Positions 5,652-13,439 of a stretch of 13,439 nt of DNA are shown piece by piece. A model generated the notes under the pieces. It did not search any database. It saw only the letters and a program-made list of their open reading frames with translations, and was not told the DNA's origin. The first letter of the stretch is position 1. Every line of letters starts with the position of its first letter. Both the position numbers and the translations under genes were made by a program. Source of the DNA: Nitrososphaerales archaeon TH703 (GTDB lineage: Archaea > Thermoproteota > Nitrososphaeria > Nitrososphaerales > Nitrososphaeraceae); contig JAATVL010000070.1 in the NCBI GenBank assembly GCA_014523525.1, forward strand, positions 1 to 13,439. The letters run 5' to 3'.

Positions 5652-8354
5652 ATGATGGATCAATCGCCTCTTCTTCAAAACGATAAACAACATCTAAGTT
5701 ATTGGAAGGAACTTCCGGAAAACACTCGCGTCATGTTAATATCAGCAATTTATTCTGGCGAAAATCAGAAAGTCCAATTAAAATTTTACGATCCCAATTT
5801 GCACGTCATATACTTTTGGCAGGATAAAACGGACCACAAACCTTATTGTTATACTAAATTGGAATACAAAAAAAGAGCAGAAGAAATTGCATCCATTGAA
5901 AAGAAATTTGAGTTGAAGATAATACCAAAAATAGATCTAATGTCAGACAAAGAAATTCAGGCAATAAAAATAATTGCTCCTGATCCTCTGTCCATAGGAG
6001 GGAAAGGTGGCATAAGGGAAAAGCTCAATGTATGGGAAGCCAACATCAAGTATCACGAAAATTACCTCTATGATACCAGGTTAATACCAGGGTCATACTA
6101 CAAAAGAAAAGGAGACAAAATAATAGAAGACCCGTATGAAATGTCGGAAATTGTACATAATGCATTGAAAAATTTTCTTTGGGATAAAATCCTAGAGAGC
6201 AAAGAGGCAAGAAATGATAAATACCGAGAATATGTGAGAGAGTGGGCAGACCTATTGAATCAACCTATTCCAGAAATGAAGAGGATAGCTCTCGATATTG
6301 AAGTAGATTCAGAGGAGGGACGAATGCCAGTTCCTCGAGAACATGATAGAAAAATTACTGCAATAGGTATCGTCTCAAATAATGGTCTAAGAAAAGTATT
6401 TCTTCTTGACCAAGATAAAAATCCCAATGATGGAACAGAATTAATTCCAGAAGCAGAAATATGCAAGACTGAAAAAGAACTTTTGGAAAAAACATTCAAA
6501 ATAATTTGGTCATATAATCTATTAGTTACCTTTAATGGTGATGATTTTGATCTTCCATATCTTTATGAAAGATCTCAAGATCCTGCAATTGATCCTATAA
6601 ACCATACCATAATACCAAAGGAAGAAATCCCAATAGTGGTTAAGCGAGATTCATTCATCAAGAAAGGTATTCAAGCAGAACCAGTCCAACTAAAACACGG
6701 AGTACACATTGATTTATTTAGAACATTTCAAAATAGATCAATTCAAATTTACGCGTTTAGCCACAAATATTCTGAATATAGACTAAATGCCATATCAGAA
6801 GCCCTTCTAAATGATAGCAAAATTGAATTTGAAGGAAATATTAGCGACCTGCCAATCCAAAAATTGGCGCAATATTGCTTAAAGGATACAGATCTGACAT
6901 TTAGACTAACAAGGTTTAACGATAATCTTCTACTGAAACTATTGTTTGTAATTGCCAGAATATCTAGACTTTCTGTAGAAGACCTTTCTAGAGTAGGTGT
7001 GAACCAATGGATAAGGGGAATGCTTTTTTATGAACACAGAAAGATAAATGCGCTGATTCCTCATAGTGAAGAATTACGGTACAAGGGGGAGGCGTCTACT
7101 TCAGCAATTATAAAAGAAAAAAAGTACAGGGGTGGTCTTGTCGTTGAACCCACTCCAGGAATCCACTTTAATGTATCGGTAGTTGATTTTGCCAGTCTGT
7201 ATCCCAGTATAATAAAAGTTCATAATCTATCATACGAAACAGTAAATTGCCCACATGATTCTTGCAGTCAAGATCCTGATCAAAAAATTGCTGATACGCC
7301 ATACTGGACATGCAAAGAAAAAAAAGGAATAACTTCACTTCTAATAGGCTCACTTCGAGACCTTCGAGTTAATTACTATAAGCAGCTATCAAAAGACAAA
7401 ACAATTTCACCTGAAGAACGACAGCTCTATACAGTAGTAAGTCAGGCAATTAAAGTTATTCTCAATGCAAGCTACGGTGTAATGGGAGCTGAAATATTTC
7501 CACTATATTGTCTGCCAGTTGCTGATGCAACGGCAGCAATTGGAAGAAATATTATCACTAAAACGATTGAGAAATGTAAGGAATCAGGCATAGAAGTTGT
7601 TTATGGCGACACAGATTCATTATTTTTGAGAGATCCATCAGAAGGTAACATAGAAGAAATTTCGAAGTGGGCGAAAACAAATCAAGGTGTAGATCTAGAA
7701 TTGGATAAAGAATATCGATATGTTGTATTTAACAATCTCAAGAAAAATTACCTAGGTGTCTTGAAAGATGGAACTGTTGATGTGAAGGGACTAACAGGCA
7801 AAAAATCTCACACTCCAACTTTCATAAGGAAAACGTTTTACAGCCTGTTAGATATACTGGGTAAAGTCAACACCGAAAAGGACTTTGATACTGCTAGAGA
7901 GAAAATCAAAGATATTATTCGTGAAAGCGCAAAAAAATTAGAGTCAGACAAATATCCTCTCGAGGAACTATCTTTTAACGTTATGATAAATAAGTCTCCA
8001 GAAAAATATGGCAAAAAGACTTCCGAAAACAAAAGGATAACCTCAATAGACGGTCATGATTCTACTTCCAATTCAATAAAGGGAATCCCACAGCATATAA
8101 AGGCAGCAAAGTTATTTTCAGACAATGGTAGACAGATTAAAGCAGGAGACATAATCTCATATGTAAAGACAAAGACAGCTGAAGGAGTCAAACCCGTTGA
8201 ACTAGCAACTCATAAAGAAATAGATACTGAAAAATACCTAGAGGCGATGGAATCTACTTTTGATCAACTTTTGACTGCACTGGATGTGAATTTCAAGTCT
8301 ATCATTGGTAAGCCAAGACAGAGCAACTTGGATGAGTTATTTTGGTCAAATTAG
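5652..8354 (+). CDS. polB: Family B DNA polymerase with 3'-5' exonuclease
   Basis: This is a replicative-type family B DNA polymerase of 900 residues. The proofreading exonuclease is intact: Exo I ALDIEVD (Asp215, Glu217), Exo II FNGDDFDLPYLYERS (294-308) and Exo III Tyr408-x3-Asp412. The polymerase domain has motif A DFASLYPSI (512-520), motif B KVILNASYG (601-609) and motif C YGDTDS (651-656, Asp653 and Asp655), followed by VKGLTGKK (711-718). All catalytic residues are present, so it should be active. Cys533-x4-Cys538 and Cys554 in the palm could form a disulfide or metal site. The C-terminus, QSNLDELFW (890-898), looks like a PCNA-interacting peptide. An ATGATG start gives two adjacent start choices (5652 or 5655). 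It follows tatC by 111 bases and probably has its own promoter. Confidence 0.95.
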   Translation: MMDQSPLLQNDKQHLSYWKELPENTRVMLISAIYSGENQKVQLKFYDPNLHVIYFWQDKTDHKPYCYTKLEYKKRAEEIASIEKKFELKIIPKIDLMSDKEIQAIKIIAPDPLSIGGKGGIREKLNVWEANIKYHENYLYDTRLIPGSYYKRKGDKIIEDPYEMSEIVHNALKNFLWDKILESKEARNDKYREYVREWADLLNQPIPEMKRIALDIEVDSEEGRMPVPREHDRKITAIGIVSNNGLRKVFLLDQDKNPNDGTELIPEAEICKTEKELLEKTFKIIWSYNLLVTFNGDDFDLPYLYERSQDPAIDPINHTIIPKEEIPIVVKRDSFIKKGIQAEPVQLKHGVHIDLFRTFQNRSIQIYAFSHKYSEYRLNAISEALLNDSKIEFEGNISDLPIQKLAQYCLKDTDLTFRLTRFNDNLLLKLLFVIARISRLSVEDLSRVGVNQWIRGMLFYEHRKINALIPHSEELRYKGEASTSAIIKEKKYRGGLVVEPTPGIHFNVSVVDFASLYPSIIKVHNLSYETVNCPHDSCSQDPDQKIADTPYWTCKEKKGITSLLIGSLRDLRVNYYKQLSKDKTISPEERQLYTVVSQAIKVILNASYGVMGAEIFPLYCLPVADATAAIGRNIITKTIEKCKESGIEVVYGDTDSLFLRDPSEGNIEEISKWAKTNQGVDLELDKEYRYVVFNNLKKNYLGVLKDGTVDVKGLTGKKSHTPTFIRKTFYSLLDILGKVNTEKDFDTAREKIKDIIRESAKKLESDKYPLEELSFNVMINKSPEKYGKKTSENKRITSIDGHDSTSNSIKGIPQHIKAAKLFSDNGRQIKAGDIISYVKTKTAEGVKPVELATHKEIDTEKYLEAMESTFDQLLTALDVNFKSIIGKPRQSNLDELFWSN

Positions 8355-8370
8355 CAATATCTTCAAATTA

Positions 8371-8385
8371 CTTAAATAAATATAA
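8371..8385 (+). promoter_or_regulatory. TATA box that supports the TTG start of the ureohydrolase gene
   Basis: CTTAAATAAATATAA lies about 25-38 bases before the TTG at 8410. An archaeal promoter here would start transcription at or within a few bases of the TTG, so a leaderless TTG start is plausible. The next in-frame ATG is 28 codons further on. Confidence 0.45.
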
Positions 8386-8409
8386 CCTACTAATAATCAA
8401 ACAAGTAAA

Positions 8410-9363
8410 TTGACAAAGATTTTAGATCTTGTGGATTCCTTCTTTATTACTCCAGAAAGAACCAATGCTGGTTGTTCTTTCGGGGATATCGATATGAAGA
8501 CCTCATTCAATGACGCAAATATCGTGTTTTTTGGCATTCCGTTAGAGCTGACTACCTCATTTGGAAAGGGGACAGGCAGAGGCCCTGAAGCAATTAGGAG
8601 CACTTCTGCTCATCAAATTGAAACCTTTGTTTACGATGAAAAAAAGGATATCAAGGAAATTGCAAAAATTTTTGATTTGGGAGACCTTAAATTACCTGTT
8701 TATCATGATTCAGGTAAAATAGATTCTATCTTTTCCTTCCTGGATGAAAGGATCCCGCCTCTAGTAAAAGCTTTGTCTACGAGTAAGAAGAAACCATTTA
8801 TCCTGGGAGGAGAACATACTATAACATATTTTTGTTTTAAGGGTCTCTCCAATAGTCAGCCTCTCCTGATACATTTTGATGCACATCGAGATTTAAAACA
8901 CGAATATAATGGTTTGAAACTGTGTCATACTACTCCTTTCTATAGATTGATAGAAGAAGGATACATTCAAGGCAAAAATATTATACAAATTGGTATCAGA
9001 CAAACAGATCAAGACGAAAATAATACTGCAGAAAAAAATGGTATAGTAACATTTGACCCATGGGAAATTAAAAATAATTTTGATAAGGTGTCAACATATA
9101 TTTCTAAAGTTACTGCTAACAGAAGCATATACATATCGTTCGACATTGATGTTTATGATTTGCCGTATGTTCCTTGTACAGGAACCCCAGAACCATTTGG
9201 ATTGGATCCTTTTGAAATTATAAAGATAATTAAAAGTATTAACAATACGGCATATCTGCTAGGAATGGACCTTGTAGAAGTTTCACTCAAGAACCATGAT
9301 TACAGGGAAGGAACACTTGCGACACATACTCTTTTAAGGATAATTCCAAGGAAGTATGTCTAG
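8410..9363 (+). CDS. Agmatinase/arginase-family ureohydrolase
   Basis: The family hydrolyses guanidino compounds such as agmatine, arginine or guanidinobutyrate to urea plus an amine, using a two-metal centre. All six metal ligands are visible: His136 (GGEHT), Asp157, His159 and Asp161 (HFDAHRD), and Asp245 and Asp247 (SFDIDVYD). DLVEVS (287-292) is also conserved. The length (317 residues) is typical. The substrate loops differ from the usual form: CHTTPF where many members have SHGTPF, and DLPYVPCTGTPEPFG in place of DPxxAPGTGTPEPGG. The start is TTG at 8410; starting at the Met 28 codons later would shorten the N-terminus and leave a 100-base gap. In archaea agmatinase makes putrescine for polyamines, and released urea could feed ammonia oxidation if a urease exists. 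The substrate is unproven. Confidence 0.88.
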   Translation: MTKILDLVDSFFITPERTNAGCSFGDIDMKTSFNDANIVFFGIPLELTTSFGKGTGRGPEAIRSTSAHQIETFVYDEKKDIKEIAKIFDLGDLKLPVYHDSGKIDSIFSFLDERIPPLVKALSTSKKKPFILGGEHTITYFCFKGLSNSQPLLIHFDAHRDLKHEYNGLKLCHTTPFYRLIEEGYIQGKNIIQIGIRQTDQDENNTAEKNGIVTFDPWEIKNNFDKVSTYISKVTANRSIYISFDIDVYDLPYVPCTGTPEPFGLDPFEIIKIIKSINNTAYLLGMDLVEVSLKNHDYREGTLATHTLLRIIPRKYV

Positions 9364-9390
9364 CTAGATGCATGATTGCTGTGATTGCTA

Positions 9391-9416
9391 ATATATTATT
9401 TCTTTAATTTATTTAA
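9391..9416 (+). terminator. T-rich stretch downstream of the ureohydrolase gene
   Basis: A T-rich run (ATATATTATTTCTTTAATTT) follows the ureohydrolase stop by about 28 bases, in the 49-base gap between two convergent genes. Archaeal termination often needs only a T-rich tract. No hairpin is seen. Confidence 0.25.
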
Positions 9417-9622
9417 CCCCATCTAGCTCTCTCGTTTTCTCTATCTTCTTTTGTCGCTTTTTTCCATTCCTTATAATGTTGTCTGCATAAATATACTCTC
9501 TTGTTTGAAGTATTAACCTGTAAATCTGAAGCCATACTTGCCTTACTTCCACTGATCGATCTCTCTGCTGAATTTGTGCATCCACTCACACTGCAGTTTA
9601 CTCCTTTGTCTACTCTTCCCAT
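9413..9622 (-). CDS. Small putative zinc-binding protein
   Basis: This 69-residue basic protein has two candidate metal knuckles: Cys10-x4-Cys15 and Cys46-x2-His49. The first is followed by about 30 polar, Ser-rich residues and the second by a charged helix-like tail (YKEWKKATKEDRENERARW). The arrangement suggests one zinc site in a small treble-clef or ribbon-like fold, possibly binding nucleic acid; that is inference from the cysteine pattern and charge. I do not recognise a named family. The promoter is clear: a TATA box at 9642-9652 lies about 25 bases before the ATG, so the mRNA is probably leaderless. The gene is convergent with the ureohydrolase and follows thrS on the same strand by 83 bases, with its own promoter in that gap. 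Confidence 0.75.
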   Translation of the reverse strand: MGRVDKGVNCSVSGCTNSAERSISGSKASMASDLQVNTSNKRVYLCRQHYKEWKKATKEDRENERARWG

Positions 9623-9641
9623 TTGAATGGGATCTGATTAT

Positions 9642-9652
9642 TAAATATAAAA
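9642..9652 (-). promoter_or_regulatory. TATA box for the small zinc-binding protein gene
   Basis: On the minus strand TTTATATTTAA is centred about 25 bases before the ATG at 9622. This is the classical spacing for a leaderless archaeal transcript. Confidence 0.55.
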
Positions 9653-9705
9653 ACATTAAAAGAATGAAAGTTTATGGGAAATAGGATATATCTAATTCAA
9701 TAATT

Positions 9706-11586
9706 TCATACCATTATTAGCGGACGTTTTGACAAATAGCTAGGCAGGTTTAATGGCATGTACGGTTTATCAAATATTTCCAATTTGATCTTTTCCATCA
9801 GATTTACCAACGACGTGTTGTATTGGGATTTAGCCAATCTTTCTCTAACTACCAGTTCTTTACCGTCGACTTCTTTGTCCCCAATGACTATAATGAAATG
9901 AATCCACTCAGATTCTGCTTCTCTAATTTTTTTTGCAACAGAAAGTTCTCTGTCATCAATGTCTGCCCTTATACAGTTATTGTTTAGTTGGTCTAAAATT
10001 TTTTCACTGAACTCTAAATGTTTTGAAGAGACCGGAATTATTCTGACCTGTGTATGTGATAGCCATAGGGGTAATGCTGGAACCTTGCCCATATTTACAT
10101 CCTTATCGGTTTTCTCTAGTAGGGCAAATATTACACGCTCTACAGCCCCACTGGGAGAGTTATGCAAGATGATTGGATATTTTTTCTCCCCATCGCTATC
10201 AACAAATTCAATCTTGTATCTCTGCCCATTTTCTACATCTATTTGATCTGTGGACAGTGCAGCAGCCTTTCCCAAACTGTCTACGAAATTAAATTCCCAT
10301 TTTACGATAAAATAAAAGAATCTTTCTTTCCACATCTCTACAAGGATGGGTTTCTTTATTCTGGCAGCAAATGTTTTAATAAATTCTTTATTTTGTTCAT
10401 AAAAGTCTGAAGTAAAACGAATAACCATATCCACATCGTCAATGGAGGAAAGACCCAGCCCCTCTATAACTTTCAATGATAAGTCAAATCTCTTGACAAA
10501 TTCTTCTTTTGCCTGATCAATATCCCTGCAAAAAGCATGACAGTCTGGCATGCTAAATGCTCGAAGTCTTCTAAGACCTGCTAACTCGCCACTCTTTTCT
10601 CTTCTAAATGAATATCTCGTTAATTCATAAAGCTTCAATGGAAGCTGCTTATAAGAAATTTGAAAGTCTTTGGCCATCAAGAATTGGCCAAAACATGCGG
10701 CAAACCTTAAGAAAAGTTGCTTGTTGTCTGACTGTATGTTGTATTGCCTGGCTGGGAATCTGTTGAAATAACTATGTATTGACGGATGATTGGAATCATA
10801 CATTACTGGCGTTTCAACTTCAATTCCACCATATTCGTGTATCATTCTTGTTACGTATGTTTCTATTAATGATTTCATTAAACGTCCCTTGGGGTAGTAC
10901 CTCATATTTCCAACATCTGAAGAAGGCTCATAGTCAGCTATTGCCAATCTCTTCATTAGTTTTACATGGGGTGGAACTTCGACTACTGTTCTCTTTTTTG
11001 ATAATTCATATTCTGCTAATTTTTTGAATGCACTATCTTTTTGAAAGGTATATTCATTTATTGGAATCAGATTATCTCCAGGCACAAGCACATACCAGGT
11101 TGAGTTGAGCACATCTTCTGATTTTAGTGCGATTGACTCGGCGGTCGATTCAGTATTGTTTTTGCCGTTTCCTTTTTTTTGAAATGTTTTAGCATGTTCT
11201 GCCAGTGGATGTCCTTTAACTTTTATATTAAATGACTTTGTCCAACCAAACGGAGCCCTATTCACAGTGCCAAAAAAATGCCTACCATGCTTATCAATGG
11301 AATTTAGTAATGCTTGAGCTGTGCTGTGCGACGCTAGATCTGAACTCAAATGTGCATAGGGATAGATTAGTAAATTATCACATTTTATCGTCTCCCCGTA
11401 TGTCTTTAATTCCCTGCAAACATCATCAATTATGGACTCATCATCATCTTTTTCGACGGCAATTAATGCTACTATTACTTCATCTATTTTTTTAGTAGAT
11501 TTGGATTGAATATCTTCTGCGGCCTGTACTTCTTTAGAAATTGGTTGGTATTCAATAAAATCTGAATGTAGCAACAATACACGCAT
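9706..11586 (-). CDS. thrS: Threonyl-tRNA synthetase, archaeal type
   Basis: It charges tRNA-Thr in the cytoplasm. The 626 residues fall into three parts. The N-terminal editing domain (about 1-140) is the archaeal kind related to D-aminoacyl-tRNA deacylases: MRVLLLHSDFIEY at the start, YPYAHLSSDLA (75-85), and APFGWTKSF (111-119) with Lys117 at the place of the editing lysine. It removes serine mischarged to the tRNA. The class II catalytic core (about 200-500) has motif 2 around RYSFRREKSGELAGLRRLRAF (324-344), motif 3 around NSPSGAVERVIFALLE (476-491), and zinc ligands Cys298, His350 and His475. The C-terminal anticodon-binding domain (about 505-626) includes RIIPVSSKH. The protein looks complete with both synthetic and editing sites. 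It follows the glycosyltransferase gene by 67 bases on the same strand, an unrelated function. Confidence 0.96.
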   Translation of the reverse strand: MRVLLLHSDFIEYQPISKEVQAAEDIQSKSTKKIDEVIVALIAVEKDDDESIIDDVCRELKTYGETIKCDNLLIYPYAHLSSDLASHSTAQALLNSIDKHGRHFFGTVNRAPFGWTKSFNIKVKGHPLAEHAKTFQKKGNGKNNTESTAESIALKSEDVLNSTWYVLVPGDNLIPINEYTFQKDSAFKKLAEYELSKKRTVVEVPPHVKLMKRLAIADYEPSSDVGNMRYYPKGRLMKSLIETYVTRMIHEYGGIEVETPVMYDSNHPSIHSYFNRFPARQYNIQSDNKQLFLRFAACFGQFLMAKDFQISYKQLPLKLYELTRYSFRREKSGELAGLRRLRAFSMPDCHAFCRDIDQAKEEFVKRFDLSLKVIEGLGLSSIDDVDMVIRFTSDFYEQNKEFIKTFAARIKKPILVEMWKERFFYFIVKWEFNFVDSLGKAAALSTDQIDVENGQRYKIEFVDSDGEKKYPIILHNSPSGAVERVIFALLEKTDKDVNMGKVPALPLWLSHTQVRIIPVSSKHLEFSEKILDQLNNNCIRADIDDRELSVAKKIREAESEWIHFIIVIGDKEVDGKELVVRERLAKSQYNTSLVNLMEKIKLEIFDKPYMPLNLPSYLSKRPLIMV

Positions 11587-11653
11587 TTAATGACGAGAAC
11601 TAAATCTTAAAGGTCAAATTAAATGGTTTGGAAATAACATCTCAATAATGGAA

Positions 11654-13222
11654 TTAGTAGTTGGACCTAAGCTCAATAAAGCGTGTTTCGGGACTTAATT
11701 TCAAATTCGTATATGGGTATTTGTTGATATCAGTGCCCCCAGTAAAATTTTGTTCAAATCTTGCCAAATTATGGGTAGCATTGTATGCCAAATTTAATCT
11801 GGAGGAATTATCTTTATCTAAAATTTTCACAAATCCACTATCTATAATCATCATGTATTTGTCCGTCTTGAATGGAGTTTTGCTGTAAAAGTTTTTCGAA
11901 TCAAATGTTTCATTGAAAACAAATTCTGGAATCCAGAAATATTGAGGATTTCCAACCAATGTTACCTTATCGGCAGGATTGATACTTGTTGAATTGCTAT
12001 TACTGTTAGGTAAATTAGCAAGAACAAAAGCAAGCGCCTGATAATAAGTTGAATTCATGTTTAGAGTAATTAGCATTGTTATGCTGCTGATGCCAAATAT
12101 CCCTATAACTGCTATCCTAATGTATGGTAGCATATTTTTCGTTTTAATATTGGAGATATTACTTCCGATCTTTTCAATCATATTTGCCCCGGCTATGCAT
12201 AATGGAGGTAGTACCAGAATAATATGAAATGAAGAAACATAACCTATTGCCTGGAGAAAGACGAAAACAGGAATCGCCCATAGCAACACGAAATAGTCTC
12301 TTCTTATGACAGCATATACCAGACCACCCATTCCCAAAACAAACAGTACGGGGTCTATCTGGAAAAAGGTGTTTATTGTATTGATTAAGGGTCTATCTCT
12401 GCTGACTTGGTAACGTACACCATTAATCCAATCGTCCAAATCTCCACTTAGCGTAGCATGCAGCGGCCACAATAATGGAACCAAAAGAACAGGAATTAAC
12501 CAAAGTAGTACGTATGTCTTCTTTCTAGTAACTAAATATATCATTGTTATGCCCAGTGGGATTATTGTGAAAGCAGGTATCTTGGTAAATATAGCAAGAC
12601 CTAGAAAGATTCCAGAGACAATCAACGTAAGCCTGGTATATTGTTTCTGTTCCTGCTTTAGTTGTTGGTCCTGTAGTTGCTGTTGTGGTTGTTCCTGCTG
12701 ACGCCTACCAAGACTAAGAATGAGTAGTATTGACGTTAAAATGAAGGGAAGCTGAATTGACTCTAGAAATATTCTTCTAGTCATCCAAGTAAACGGCATT
12801 ACTGCAAATAATATCGCGGCAATAATTGCAACATTCCTACCATATCTATATTCTGTGATTCTATACAAAAGAAAAGTATCAATTACAGCTAAAATTCCCA
12901 TTATTAGGCGTGGAACCAAATATAGTTGCTCAACAGGATTCTTATCACCCACGCTAACTATACTGGGATAACCAATAATGCTAAAGATACCTGCTAAGAA
13001 AATTTGTCCAAAATAAGGAGCTCGATATCTAGCTTGTGGCTGAAGTCCCTCACCACTTTCGGTGGAAATTGCTTTCCTCAGATAATGACCCTCATCTGTG
13101 TGTATCGACGGAAACCCCGTAGGATTCCATAAGTGAGTGTAGGCAGAAAGGACAAGTGGGATAAGAATAAAAACCAGTGACCGTAGTCGTGCTTTTTCTT
13201 TTAACTGTAATTGCAGCCTCAA
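11654..13222 (-). CDS. GT-C membrane glycosyltransferase, PMT/ArnT-like
   Basis: It is a polytopic membrane protein (522 residues) that probably moves a sugar from a polyprenyl-phosphate donor to a protein or lipid on the outer face of the membrane. Evidence: an N-terminal membrane segment (about 14-30) followed by HTDEGHYLRKA (41-51), whose Asp43-Glu44 match the acidic pair in the first outer loop of GT39/GT83 enzymes; MTRRIFLESIQLPF (147-160); and GLAIFTKIPA (208-217). About ten hydrophobic segments run to residue 400, then a soluble outer domain of about 120 residues carries several N-x-S/T sites. The STT3 WWDYG motif is absent. A Gln-rich loop (175-194) lies between membrane segments. The start is TTG, directly after an in-frame TAA; the first membrane segment requires it, and a TATA box sits about 32 bases upstream. 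Donor and acceptor are unknown. Confidence 0.85.
   Translation of the reverse strand: MRLQLQLKEKARLRSLVFILIPLVLSAYTHLWNPTGFPSIHTDEGHYLRKAISTESGEGLQPQARYRAPYFGQIFLAGIFSIIGYPSIVSVGDKNPVEQLYLVPRLIMGILAVIDTFLLYRITEYRYGRNVAIIAAILFAVMPFTWMTRRIFLESIQLPFILTSILLILSLGRRQQEQPQQQLQDQQLKQEQKQYTRLTLIVSGIFLGLAIFTKIPAFTIIPLGITMIYLVTRKKTYVLLWLIPVLLVPLLWPLHATLSGDLDDWINGVRYQVSRDRPLINTINTFFQIDPVLFVLGMGGLVYAVIRRDYFVLLWAIPVFVFLQAIGYVSSFHIILVLPPLCIAGANMIEKIGSNISNIKTKNMLPYIRIAVIGIFGISSITMLITLNMNSTYYQALAFVLANLPNSNSNSTSINPADKVTLVGNPQYFWIPEFVFNETFDSKNFYSKTPFKTDKYMMIIDSGFVKILDKDNSSRLNLAYNATHNLARFEQNFTGGTDINKYPYTNLKLSPETRFIELRSNY
12641..12700 (-). repeat. Low-complexity Gln-rich coding stretch in the glycosyltransferase
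   Basis: Residues 175-194 of the glycosyltransferase contain 12 glutamines out of 20, coded by a mixture of CAA and CAG. The stretch lies in a polar loop between two membrane segments. Mixed codons argue against a very recent triplet expansion. Confidence 0.7.
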
Positions 13223-13249
13223 TTAGCTTCCTTATCCATTAACTATGAC

Positions 13250-13259
13250 ATTTATACAT
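13250..13259 (-). promoter_or_regulatory. TATA box that supports the TTG start of the glycosyltransferase gene
   Basis: On the minus strand TGTATAAATG is centred about 32 bases before the TTG at 13222, predicting a start site a few bases before it. A purine-rich AAGGAAG also lies just before the TTG, but it would be near the 5' end of such a transcript. Confidence 0.45.
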
Positions 13260-13375
13260 GAATTAAACCTTATGCATGTGTTCACTACCAATTAGTATTC
13301 TAAAAAAATGACCTTTGTGACTGATTCACGTTACCATAAAGAAGAGGCTTTATTGATATGTTCAAAATTGAGATG

Positions 13376-13439
13376 CTATTTGGCATTCTTACCTGAATAA
13401 ACGGAATGAACAGCATTTTTTAGGATATCAAAATATTTC
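13376..13439 (-). CDS. Possible 3' end of a minus-strand gene cut by the window edge
   Basis: One minus-strand frame is open from the window edge to a TAG at 13376-13378 and reads KYFDILKNAVHSVYSGKNAK. The other two minus frames stop within about 20 bases of the edge. Twenty codons are too few to judge, and this may be chance. The rest of the 13223-13439 region shows no other gene that I can support. Confidence 0.2.
   Translation of the reverse strand, partial: KYFDILKNAVHSVYSGKNAK

Noticed and set aside
9959..11495. Several plus-strand open frames across thrS
   Set aside because: They are antisense to a complete, motif-rich thrS and show no domains or initiation signals.
13219..13239. Short frame MDKEAN overlapping the TTG start of the glycosyltransferase, as possible translational coupling
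   Set aside because: The TATA box near 13254 would start the transcript downstream of that ATG, so the frame would probably not be in the mRNA.
13308..13400. Plus-strand 30-codon ATG frame near the right edge
   Set aside because: No promoter at the right distance and no recognisable motif; it overlaps a possible minus-strand gene end that is itself weak.
1..13439. tRNA, rRNA, CRISPR array, insertion sequence or prophage
   Set aside because: By eye I found no tRNA T-loop pattern, no regularly spaced repeats, no transposase or integrase motifs and no terminal inverted repeats.

Overview
The window looks like a chromosomal segment of an ammonia-oxidizing archaeon (phylum Nitrososphaerota, formerly Thaumarchaeota). 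The main evidence is a partial archaeal-type AmoC (ammonia monooxygenase subunit C) at the left edge. Other archaeal marks are a family B DNA polymerase, a threonyl-tRNA synthetase with the archaeal N-terminal editing domain, an archaeal-type UMP kinase, and TATA boxes about 25-32 bases before many start codons (leaderless or nearly leaderless transcription). The DNA is strongly A+T-rich throughout, which with this gene content fits an AT-rich soil lineage such as Nitrosocosmicus. That genus assignment is an inference from memory, not a search result.

Layout from left to right. (1) Minus-strand amoC (1-449, C-terminus off the window) is divided from a plus-strand secreted four-cysteine protein (745-1164) by a 295-base AT-rich divergent promoter region with GATAAT-type repeats. 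(2) A plus-strand nucleotide-metabolism cluster follows: dTMP kinase (1347-1952), an HD-domain SAMHD1/dGTPase-like phosphohydrolase (1985-3223) and UMP kinase (3223-3930), the last two overlapping by one base. (3) A minus-strand unknown 105-residue protein (4113-4430), with a possible 44-codon ORF upstream of it, lies divergent from tatC (4614-5540). (4) Plus-strand polB (5652-8354) and an agmatinase-family ureohydrolase with a TTG start (8410-9363). (5) A minus-strand block holds a small zinc-binding protein (9413-9622), thrS (9706-11586) and a GT-C membrane glycosyltransferase with a TTG start (11654-13222). About 200 bases after that are mostly non-coding, with a possible 3' end of another minus-strand gene at the edge.

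Functionally this is mostly core genome: ammonia oxidation, pyrimidine nucleotide and dNTP balance beside the replicative polymerase, protein export, translation and surface glycosylation. I see no rRNA, tRNA, CRISPR array, insertion sequence, prophage or defence island, and no convincing new multi-gene system. The points most worth a second look are a hydrophilic insertion in the signal-peptide-binding loop of TatC, the dTMP kinase/HD phosphohydrolase/UMP kinase cluster, non-canonical substrate loops in the ureohydrolase, several promoter-like elements before amoC, and two small uncharacterised proteins.
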